A stretch of 64,000 nucleotides of DNA from Phytopythium helicoides (Eukaryota > Oomycota > Peronosporomycetes > Pythiales > Pythiaceae), in contig JANFNE010000013.1 of the NCBI GenBank assembly GCA_024867545.1, positions 496,001 through 560,000 on the forward strand. Reading direction: 5' to 3'. This document shows, piece by piece, positions 54,780 to 64,000 of this stretch; position 1 is the first letter of the stretch; every line of letters starts with the position of its first letter. A program made the position numbers and the translations under genes. The notes under the pieces were generated by a model. It searched no databases and had not been told where the DNA came from. It worked only from the letters and a program-made list of their open reading frames with translations.

Positions 54780-57700
54780 ATGGCGGACGACGACATCCCG
54801 CTGCGCAGCAACGTGAGCGCCGAGGAGGTGGCGGCGCTGCCCTCGTCGCCCACGGCCGCGCATGCAGACGCCGTGCTGGACCTGCCGTTCGTGACGCCCA
54901 GCTGCTCGCTGGCGCTGCAGTCCAAGCGCGTTTGGCTCGTGCGCAACGCGCTGGTCGCCACCCGCCGTGCGTGTTGACTGCTGGACGGTGGGGAGAGGAA
55001 GAGACGAGTGCTGACGTGGTGGTGGTGGTATGCGCAGTGGCGGCAGCGCAGATCGAGGACCTGGAGGACGCGGCGGGGGCGCTAGCGGTGCCGGGATGCG
55101 TCATGGAGAAGGACGAGTTCTTCGCCATGGTGCGCGCGCTGCCCGACCTTCGCACCGGCGAGGTCTTCCGGCCAGTTGAGGAGATCCTCGACCGCATCTA
55201 CAGATCATTCCAGGCCACCAACAGAGCTGACGCCTTCCAGGTGAGCACCGCTGAGGAACTCTAGTGCAATAGGAGGCTAACGGTGCTGCAATGATGACAT
55301 CAGCTCGCTATTGGATGCCTCGTGCTACTGCCCGGAGACGTGCAGACCAAGGTGGAGGTCGCAGTCAAGCTCAGTCTGCGCGTGTGCGGCGCAAGCGCAG
55401 ACGCCGACATCACGCTGTCCATTGCCAGCGCGGCGCTGAGCTGCCTACTGCTCTCTATTGCTGCGGTGTTTGACCTCCAGTCGGCGACGGCGGACCAGCT
55501 GCAGTCTACTGCATCAATCGTCACATCATGCATTGAAGTGACTGTAGCACGCCTTTTTTCGTCCCACGGGTTGACCAAGGATGACACCATTTCGTTTGAG
55601 GCACAGATGTGGCCGTGGATCGAGTCCAACATGAGCTCCAGCAAAGCTGTGCCGTGGATAAAGCTGCTAGACCAACGGAAATGGCCCGGGACAAAGCGAT
55701 TGGGATCCCCAACGCGTCAAGACTCTTCTTCGTCCCCGACAAAGTGGGGGATTCCACTAGACAATGGTGGTGCCGACGAGCCCACTTCCGCCGTGTCAGA
55801 GGATTCAGCCTCCAACTATGACGAGAAGGAACCTGACGATGGAGCCGATCCACTGAGCTTCCGCTTTTCTGAGGCTGACGGAGGCATGCTCATCGTCGGT
55901 GAAGACCAAGCAAACCGGTTGTTTGATCTGTTGATCCAGGCGGCATTTACCAAAGTGCGTCCTCAAGCCATGTATGATACCTTTGTGCAGCACACTGGCG
56001 ATGGTTTGCTGGAAGAAGAAACTTTCCTCGAAGCGGTCGATGAATTATTGAGCATGACTGACAAGCCACATCTGATGCACGACAACGCATTTCTAGAGAG
56101 TATGCTAGACTTGTTTCGAGCATTCCTGCCTGAAAAGTGTGTCAAAGTGGACGCCTTTGAGATCGCGGCAGGATTTAGCCTCATGACATGGGGCTCCAAG
56201 AGTGACAAGCTGGCATCTGCATTTCACTATTTTGATGTCGACAGCAAAGGTTACTTGAATCGGCAGCAACTGTGGCGCTTCTTGCGATCTATTCTCACCA
56301 CACTGTTGTATTTCTCACCGCCGGAAGATATTGTGCTCCAGCGGTATGGCTCATTGGCCGATCTTGTCGACACCGGTGAACAAGCGATCATGGAGGCTAT
56401 CATGGACGGACTCGACGATGGAGACACTACCGGCGAAGACGAGGATGCCGAAGAAGACTACATCGACGGCGATCGTGCGCGTACAAACTCCGACTTGCGA
56501 ATGGGGATGTACATGTTTGAAGACTTTGGCTACTGGTACAACGCTGGAGGCTTCCGAGCGATGAGCTGGCTCGAGTTGCTCGATCTGAAGAAGTGGGCAT
56601 ATGTATCGCCCGAGTTTAATGTGGACGGTTTGGATACTCAGCCGATCGATCTAGCCGTCGCTAGCTCCAACTACTTCACTGCAAACAACATTCAGGTCGA
56701 TGTTGACTCCGACCCACCGATCGTGCGTGGCACTCGCAATCCTGGAAATTTCCAGTTTGCTGATGCAATCCATGAAGACGATGACGAAGAGGAAGAAGAC
56801 AGTGATGACGAGGGTAGGCATCGTACACACATCAACCACCAAGACATCCCGGCGTCGTCCCTGGGGTCTGCATCAACAGTTGGACACTCTAGAGAAAGTG
56901 CCCCAACTACGCTGCCGGCAATCTGTCTCAAGAACGAAATCGTTCTCGAGTTTGATCTACCGTTTGGTCCTGATGACGACGCTATCACCGAGTTACCGAT
57001 CACGACCCTGAGTTTCGACAATGGAGACTTGATCCAGTACTTTGAGCTGCAGCGTGCTGTGAAGCTGAGCCAGATTGAGCTGTATCGAGTGTACCGTGTG
57101 TTTGAACCATACATGGAGAATCCCTCAACCACTTCGATCGACAAAAGCACATTTGATGCGTGCATGAGGCAGTTGCTTCCCTCTGGCATTGCTGACGGTG
57201 TCTTGTCGGCGTTTGGGGTCCACACGAACACTCGTGTGCCTCCACGAAGTGTTGGCCGAGGAAACGACCCGAAAATGGTCGCGGATACACTATCGCGTCT
57301 TTTCTTTGCGTTCAACCGAGGCGGAACCGGGAAGATCGACTTGATTGAGTTTGTGTCTGCGTTTACAATATTTTGCGCCGGCTCCAAGAGCGAGAAGCTT
57401 GCATTTGCGTATCGCCTGTTCGACTCTGATCGCGACGGTTGCTTGACACGTCGGGAGATGTGGAAGTACCTTCGATCCTTCCTGACAATGCTACTTGCTC
57501 TCGGAAACGGCTCGGAGCTCTCCGCCGAAGCAATTGCGAGCGTGGCTGACACCACTGCCGTTGAGATTGCCGACACGATCTTCAAAGACACAAACAAGAC
57601 CTTTAGCACTCGTCCATCTGCGCGACGGGGGACTCACCGTCACAGCTACGATGGCCCTGAGTCTAATGATTTCATGTCGCGAGGTCCTCGACAAAATGGC

Positions 57701-60700
57701 GGTGGAAGATACGAGCACCGGGGGTCACTTCCAGATGACAGCTCCATCGTACTGAGCGGAGCTGCCGCTAGTGCTTCAGGTGTTGGAGCTGCTCAGGCAT
57801 TTGTTCGAGGCGGGATCGTGTCGTTTGAGGAATTTGCAGTATGGTACTCACAGCATGGATACACCATCATCGCGTGGATCGAGCTCCTCGACACGAAGAA
57901 GTGGCCGGAGGTCAACGACGCGGTCACAGAAGCCATCCTTCGGTACATCAACCGCCAGCAGCAAGCGCTTGCCAACGCGACTGAGCTCAGCACCACTGAA
58001 GTTGGCTCGAGTTCATCGAATGATACTGTGTCATCGCATGGTAGCGAGCGCCTTCGCGAGCGCACGTCATCGATGGAAGCTGCGCACCCCGACACCGATA
58101 GCACCATATTTGACTCGACCAATCGTGGTATTGCTGCAACCGAAGATCGCCACGCTATCGTGTCAAGTATGGACGCAGTCAGTGGCATCGCCCATTTAAT
58201 CACGTCGCCATCCAGTTCGTCGTCGTCTGGTAAAGACCTATCGTCAATCGCGCTGCAATTCAAGCTCACCAGCTATGACAACACATCACTCCGGATTCGA
58301 CTAAAAGATGTCGCCATCGTGTATACGATCTCGGAGCGAATGAACTTCAGTCGCATGACGTGTGGTGAGATGGCACATCTCCTCAAGAAGTATGCGCACG
58401 GCAAATCGTTGACAAAACAGGGCTATCTGCGAGCTATGCGAGACCTGGTACCTCGCGACGAGCTGTCCAACGAAGACCAAGAGTTTTTGTCATTCCATCT
58501 GCTGCGCATCTTCACGCTTTTTGAAAGTGAGAGCGTTCTCAGTGAAGGAAGTCATAATACCAGTGATGGAAGCGGGACTAACGAAGGCCGCAGCACTGCT
58601 ACTCTTGGAAGCGGAGAGGCTGAAGATCCATACGGTATGACCAACAGCTCGGTGGGGCGACTGCAGCTGCTCGCTGGTCTGAGCGTGTTTTGTGGAACGA
58701 CAAAAAGCGCCAAGCTGAGCGTGCTGTTTAAGCTTTTTGATGCTCAGGGCGATGGTCGCGTGTCGCGCCGCCTTTTGTTCGAGCTGCTGAAGTCCATACT
58801 TGTCGTGTTATTCGCATTCTCAAGCTTCAACGCGACAAAAGGACACTCTAACGACACTAGCACTGTCAACTCGTGGAGTACCAACTCCATCGCAGAGCGT
58901 GCGGCAGGGGCTGTTATCTCAAAACTGTTTTGCGAAGCTACCACCAAGCGACCTGACACGATCAGCCTCGCGGAGTTTGCAGCATGGTACGCTGCGGGAG
59001 GGTATATGGACTGTCCATGGCTAGAGCTGCTAGATCTGTCAAAGTGGCCAGCAAAAGAAGCATTCGAAGCAAGTAAGCGCGAGAAGCCGCTTATTTATGC
59101 ATTCGATATGCTGGAGGAGGGAAACATTCTCCACTTCACTGAAAGCGACATCTCGACATACTTGTTCATGTTACGATCGACCAAGCTGAGCGATCTCAGT
59201 GTGAGCAAGCTCTATGACGCATTGTTAGCATATGCGACGCCATCAGCCGAAGAAGCTCGCAACATTTCCCGTGCAAACCAAAGTCGCGCTACTGGTGGAG
59301 TGCAGGCGTATTCGTACGCTGCTGTCGAGGAGGACGAAGGGGCTTACCTGGTGCTGACACGTAGCAACTACTACGAGTGCATTCGCAGCCTTGTGTCAAA
59401 GGAAGGCATGTCCGAGAAAGCTCAACAGACGTCCTCCAAGCTGTTGTCGCGAGTGTTCAACGTGTTTGATCGGAAACGTTGTGGACGTGTGAACGCTCTG
59501 GAATTGGCATGCGGAATGAGCATTTTGGGCAAAGGATCCAAGAGTCAAAAGCTTTCGCTCGCATTCGACTTTATCACCAAGATGCGTCTGCAGCGCCAGC
59601 GGACACTCAATAATTACGCATCCACAAGCTCCTATTACTCTGCAGCTCCAGGAGGCGGCGGTCTCGGCTACCAGACTACTTCTGGTGCTTTTGGTCTAAT
59701 GGCGAGCAATGCCGAATACTCTACAATTGGTTTTGGACTACCAAGCGTTCGAGCAGTGCCGTCAACAACCAATGGTGTTCGTCGATCTACGGCAGCACCA
59801 CCACCCGAAGGAGACGCACTGCCTCACTCCGTGCTCTTCATTTATTTGCGATCGTTCCTGCTGGCGCTCATGGCGCTGAGCGACGGTACTTACCGTCTCG
59901 GACTTGAGAAGATTTACGAAGAAGCCGACGAGTTCATCGAAGAAGCCATGGGAGACCTCATGACGGATGTCGCCGCGAATGGCCAGGCGAATTCTACCGT
60001 AGCGTCTGTGAATGGCTTTGCAGGCTATGGAAGTGTTCGGTCACGCGCACGGGTGACGTTCGAGCAATTCGGCGAGTGGTACAACACGGGTGGGTACCAG
60101 TTGATCTCGTGGGTCGAACTACTGGACGTGAACAAATGGCAGCAGCAGCAAGAATTCCAAGAGCAGACTGCATCGATGTCGGCGGCGGCGACAGCTCGTC
60201 TGAGAAGTACGCGACGGGGACCTGTCATGGGATCTCAGCGACCGATTCCAGGCACAATACACTCGATGCATCAGCCGATTGAGACGCTTTCAACCGCGAA
60301 GCCAGTCGCCACACGGAAGCGGCAAATCCGACAGAGTGATATCGTGTCGACTCCGTTTTTCCAGGGTCTCCCGAGTGCATCGCCAAATGGAGGAGCGAGT
60401 CACCAGTCACGCGACTCTCTTGGTGCCATTAGTTTGGGTTCAGAGGGACCAGTGATGGTGTTCGCAATCGCAAAAGAAGCCGCGGAGCTACAGTTCTTCC
60501 ACGATGATATCTCACGGCTGCGCCAGTTCCTTCGTCAGTCGGAGTTGCACAAGATCAATGCATCGGGACTTGAGCTCAAGCTAGAGGAAGCACTGAAGCT
60601 TTCTATTGTATCCTCCAGCACGGTCACTACAAAGGCGCAGTTTGTGCATGCTCTTCAGTCCGTGTGCAACAACGCTCGAGGCGATGCTGTTGGGCTGGGG

Positions 60701-61300
60701 CAGCCTTTCAGTGAGGGCTCTCTGGAGCTTGTGTACGCTCTGATGGACGTGTTTGTTCGCGAGACCGACTCGGCGGATGGCGACCTCGCCGGTCATCCCT
60801 CAAGTGAAGATGATGAGGACGAGAAGATTGATCTTGGCGCTGTCGTATGCGGATTGTTGGTGTTGTGCGAGGGTGGACTGCTCACCAAGCTCCAGTGCGG
60901 CGCGGTGATTCTTGACGAGCAGGCAAGCCAGGACAATGAGCGCGTGTCGGTCGAGACTCTCAAATCCACGCTGACATGCTACCTCATGGCCTTCTACGGA
61001 ATGTGTAGCTCGCTCAGTGCGGAGCTCGTGCGGTACTCGGCCGAGCTCGGCGCAGAAGCTGTCATGGTGGCGTTCAATGCCGAAGCGATCGACATCAACA
61101 GTGGAAGTAGCAGCGAAGAAGGAAAGGTCGTCGCTGATATGGTTCGAACGGTGTCGCTCTCGGCGTTCAGCCAGTGGTTCAGCGAGTTTGGCTACCGGTC
61201 GCACCCGTGGCTGGAGCTCGCGGAGCTTAAGAACTGGCCTGCGACCATCAATGTCTGCGGTGTGGCAAGCGCACTGGACGACAGCGACGGCGAAAACTAA
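54780..61300 (+). CDS. Six-repeat EF-hand protein of ~2,128 residues
   Basis: Three exons: 54780-54966, 55038-55240 and 55304-61300 (introns of 71 and 63 nt, in phase). The protein has no signal peptide or membrane segment. A module of about 300-350 residues occurs six times. Each has a helical N-part, then a segment like GFSLMTWGSKSDKLASAFHY with an EF-hand-type loop, a helix WKYLRSFLTMLL, and a closing motif FEEF.VWY..GG....W.ELLDLKKW. Closing motifs lie near 55660, 56560, 57870, 59010, 60100 and 61190. Loop DSDRDGCLTRRE in unit 3 is canonical; others (DVDSKGYLNRQQ, DAQGDGRVSRRL) lack the final Glu; unit 6 has no loop. It is probably a cytosolic calcium-responsive scaffold. I know no named family with this arrangement. 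Confidence 0.85.
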
Positions 61301-61403
61301 AGCTAGTAGAGCCAACTTGCCGCCAGGCAAAGAGACTAGTAGGCAGAAGTAGGAAGACAGGCAGATAAATGCATATCCAAAACAATTTGTATCGCGCTCC
61401 GCC

Positions 61404-62133
61404 TTACTGCTCTTTCTTCTCCGTGACTTTGACTGGTGTGTCGCCATGCAGCAGGCACGCGACGCCCATTAAGATGATAGCCGCGCCCATGAACCAGCGC
61501 GCTGGAAGTAGCTCGCCGAACACGACGTGACCGGCAGCAGCCTGCAGTCCGATGGGGAAAAAGATCGTAAAAAAACTCATGGACGAATGGCACGAAAGAG
61601 ATAAAGGAGCTCACCGAGAGCATGAAATTGACTGCGGCACTCGTGACTGTCGCCGTAAGCGAGTCCGTAGCATGAAGTCCGCGGACGAAGAAGCTCAGCA
61701 TGAGCGCGTTCGTCGCGAGCATGGCGCCAACGCATGCCACACGCGCCACAACCACCGCCTAGAACCAGCAAAAAAAGCTAACGTCTCAGTCATTTCTACC
61801 AGCTTTTTTATCCAACAATTTCCTCCTTACCAGCTCGCAGGGAACGGACGCATCCATACCACTTGCTAAACAGTTCGTGCTCACCCATTGGAGCACCAGT
61901 GAGTCTCCATCCGACCCCAGCTAAGCAAACAGAATCTCTCAGGATTGGCATTTTCCATTTCGAGACCTTCAATGTCGGCCACCTTGCCCAGCATCCCAGC
62001 CGCCGCAGCCAGCGCCCCAGCCACCGCACTGCTCAAAACACCAACATCAATACGAGGATAAAGAGCGACAAGCAGCAGGGCGACCGCAGCGAGCGCCAAC
62101 GCAGCGAGAAAGCGCCGCCAACCTGTCGCGCAT
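61404..62133 (-). CDS. TMEM42-like EamA/DMT-fold membrane protein
   Basis: The 3' half is clear: AVVVARVACVGAMLATNALM, then SFFVRGLHATDSLTATVTSA, an intron after NFMLS (about 61541-61618), then AAAGHVVFGELLPARWF and GAAIILMGVACLLHG, ending VKVTEKKEQ. This matches TMEM42 of the drug/metabolite transporter fold, a half-size protein with five or so helices. The 5' exon holds ALALAAVALLLVALYPRIDV and AVAGALAAAAGMLGKVADIE. To join the ATG at 62133 (MRDRLAA) to it, one extra base near 62107-62120 must be skipped. The middle junction (about 61790-61950) is uncertain. Substrate unknown. Confidence 0.68.
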
Positions 62134-62538
62134 GCTCGATCTGACGATTTCCAAAATGGAGATACTGCTAGTCAAAAATGGACAAATGCCCATATTATAT
62201 CTACTTACGTGACGGTTCCACAACTACAACGAGTGTAGCCATCCGAAGTGTTGCTGTTCGCTCAGCTCAAGCCTACAAGCCTCTTGACCTTCTTCATGAT
62301 TGACGCGAAGCTCAACGCTATTGAAGTTCTCCAGGGCGATATCGGGGCTTTTACAGAGGCATGAGTATGCCTTGCTGATATAAATACTCGAGTGGGTCGC
62401 TTGTGGAATGCTCATGTCCAAAAATATGGCCCCAAGAGCACCATGCTCGCTGTGCACGCTCCTCTTTCGCCATGACAGCGTAGTTCGCTACTTTCTCTAG
62501 CTCAATCGCACCGAAGGGTAAGCACCACGCTAACAGTC
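62134..62538. promoter_or_regulatory. Divergent intergenic region TMEM42 / TMEM65-like
   Basis: The two flanking genes point away from each other, so this interval of about 400 bp should contain both promoters. TATTATATCTA (about 62191) is TATA-like and sits 58 bp upstream of the minus-strand start. No coding signal. Confidence 0.4.
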
Positions 62539-63432
62539 ATGCGGCAACTCCGGCGCATGCTCTCTCGTCTGAGGGTATCTCGGCCAGCAGGGATTGATGC
62601 ATCGGGCACTCTGCCACTCCCTATCGCCGCAGTACCTCGCGGTTCGACAGTCTCAGCCACAGCCGTCTCATCAGCTTCAAAGCAGCACGCCAAACGCTTC
62701 AGACAAACGACTGGCTCATCTCAACGTCGAAAGACGCGCAGTGCTATCGCCGCAACTGCGAAGCAATTGCGCGGTGCAACTATCGAGCAGCGGCAGCGTC
62801 TGCTTCGTCGTGTCAATCCGGCGGCCCTCAGCCAGCAGCTAGACCGCGTCTTCCGCGAGGCCGACAAAGACAAGGATGGCATGCTGACCTCGCACGAGTT
62901 CCGCACACTACTGACGAGTCGCTTCAGCCTCAAGGTGGTGCCGACGAACCCCGACAACCACGCGACGTCGCGGCCAACCAACCACCAGCTCAAGCTCGTC
63001 ATGATCGGCTCGGCCATCCCGTTCGTGGGCTTCGGGTTCGTAGACAACATGCTCATGCTGGCAGCGGGGGACATGATCGAGATCTACTTTCACGAGACGT
63101 ACGTCATGTCGATGCTGTGCGCCGCAGCGCTCGGGAACACGGTCTCGGATGTCGTGGGGCTCAGTCTGGGTGGCATCATCGAGTCGTTCGCTCGTCGCGC
63201 GGGCATCCCGGACCCACAGCTGTCCAAGGCGCAGGCCAACATGGCCGTCACGCACTGGGCCAACTTTGTCGCATCGGCCGGCGGCATCACCGTCGGCTGC
63301 CTGCTCGGCATGTTCCCTCTGCTCTTCATGAACCACGACGACGAGGACGACGCAGACGACGACAAGCCCAAGACGAAGGCCGAGAAGGCGGAGGCGAAGA
63401 ACACCTCGACGCCGCAGCAGTCCCCAGCGTAG
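62539..63432 (+). CDS. EF-hand/TMEM65 fusion, probable mitochondrial inner-membrane protein
   Basis: Single exon, 297 residues. The first 100 residues are Arg/Ser/Thr-rich without acidic residues (MRQLRRMLSRLRVSRP), like a mitochondrial presequence. One canonical EF-hand follows: DKDKDGMLTSHEFRTLL. Then comes a complete TMEM65 domain: IGSAIPFVGFGFVDNMLMLA, AAALGNTVSDVVGLSLGGI, and GGITVGCLLGMFPLLF, with three hydrophobic segments. It ends in a highly acidic then lysine-rich tail (DDEDDADDDKPKTKAEKAE). Animal TMEM65 is a mitochondrial inner-membrane protein linked to sodium-dependent calcium export. Here the calcium sensor is on the same chain. Confidence 0.88.
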   Translation: MRQLRRMLSRLRVSRPAGIDASGTLPLPIAAVPRGSTVSATAVSSASKQHAKRFRQTTGSSQRRKTRSAIAATAKQLRGATIEQRQRLLRRVNPAALSQQLDRVFREADKDKDGMLTSHEFRTLLTSRFSLKVVPTNPDNHATSRPTNHQLKLVMIGSAIPFVGFGFVDNMLMLAAGDMIEIYFHETYVMSMLCAAALGNTVSDVVGLSLGGIIESFARRAGIPDPQLSKAQANMAVTHWANFVASAGGITVGCLLGMFPLLFMNHDDEDDADDDKPKTKAEKAEAKNTSTPQQSPA

Positions 63433-64000
63433 ATAGGTGCCACAGGTCCTAGCTTCAACTGGTTCGATCGAGCCCTGGTGGCCAACCCGCCACCATGACG
63501 AGTGGCACGTGGCCGCGTGCCACGTACGCTTGTTAAACTCTTGCGTTTCGTTAAACACCTCCTCCGCATGCCTGCAGCGTGTCTTTGCGTTGGGCGAGCG
63601 CCTCATTCGCGATTTGTATGGCGCACGTCCGTCCTGAAGCTGAAGCAGCTAGTTAAACGTCATACCGTATGGTGTCCACTCGTCGTGCGTGGCGTCCATC
63701 CATCACATCCACTCGCAGATCTCGAGCGCCCGCCAGCAGATTCCAAAGTATCAACTCGAACTGCTGGCAGCCCATCGCTTCGCTTCTGCCGCGAGCTCCT
63801 GCGTCGCAATGCCAACCGATGCGAGTGAGCAGTGGAGCTCTCGGGCTCCTACGGTACGCCGAGGTTGAGAAAACACTGGCCGGGAGCCAGCGCTTTACCC
63901 ACCACGCGGCGGAGAGACAAGCCCTGCGTGTCATAGACTGCCCGACATCGGGCGTGGCAGTGTACAATATTACAAAGTTCATTTATCATATACCACATAG
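63433..64000. other. 3' flank without recognised gene
   Basis: Downstream of the EF-hand/TMEM65 gene. Short frames on both strands have no recognisable motif. The end of a minus-strand gene lying beyond the window cannot be excluded. Confidence 0.4.

Overview
This window looks like nuclear DNA of an oomycete (a stramenopile of the Phytophthora/Pythium type). The evidence is gene content and gene style rather than a database match. Genes are closely packed on both strands with short introns, mostly 55-85 nt, many opening with GTGCGY and some carrying CTGAC/CTAAC branch sites. Eukaryotic housekeeping genes are easy to recognise: TM9SF, NAA10, CENATAC, Misato, Pcf11, MoaC, NDUFA11, TMEM42, TMEM65 and STIMATE. 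They sit among large proteins I cannot name outside this lineage, plus remnants of retroelements and multigene families. There are no bacterial operons, CRISPR arrays, rRNA genes or tRNA genes that I could support.

Layout. Bases 1-847 hold the 3' part of a STIMATE/TMEM110-like ER membrane protein. Bases 1209-11255 (-) encode a very large myosin: motor, IQ motifs, four UVR-like coiled-coil repeats, about 20 CBS motifs in five repeated units, a PB1 domain and a C-terminal membrane anchor. TM9SF follows at 12462-14654 (-). From 15 to 23 kb is accessory DNA: two members of an LRR-like paralogous family (one a remnant), a CENP-B-type DNA-binding region joined to a degenerate arsenite-methyltransferase-like domain, and a carboxylesterase fragment. 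At 22.7-25 kb are two tandem NAA10 genes, the second broken near its end. At 24.9-28.6 kb CENATAC and Misato are divergently transcribed from a promoter region of about 100 bp. From 28.7 to 33 kb come a second LRR-like family member and a triple Myb/SANT-like gene, whose inverted duplicate lies at 45.8-47.3 kb. Bases 33-41 kb hold a multipass membrane protein, an ARM-repeat protein, Pcf11 and MoaC. Bases 41.5-43.4 kb hold two small stand-alone zinc-finger proteins (TAZ and PARP-type). A reverse-transcriptase element occupies about 48.2-51.3 kb, with a diverged direct repeat of about 120 bp on each side. Bases 52.5-63.4 kb are gene-rich again: NDUFA11, a secreted EGF-repeat protein, a roughly 2,100-residue protein with six EF-hand-containing repeats, TMEM42 and an EF-hand/TMEM65 protein.

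Many genes that should be intact contain an apparent small frame break, mostly one extra base and often in a short homopolymer. In several places family conservation or a second copy shows what the intact reading should be. I read most of these as indel errors or recent damage. Exon limits given here are hand-built from GT..AG boundaries and reading frames, not from transcripts.

Themes: calcium and organelle contact (STIMATE, six-repeat EF-hand protein, EF-hand/TMEM65), RNA processing (Pcf11, CENATAC), and membrane trafficking (TM9SF, tail-anchored myosin).
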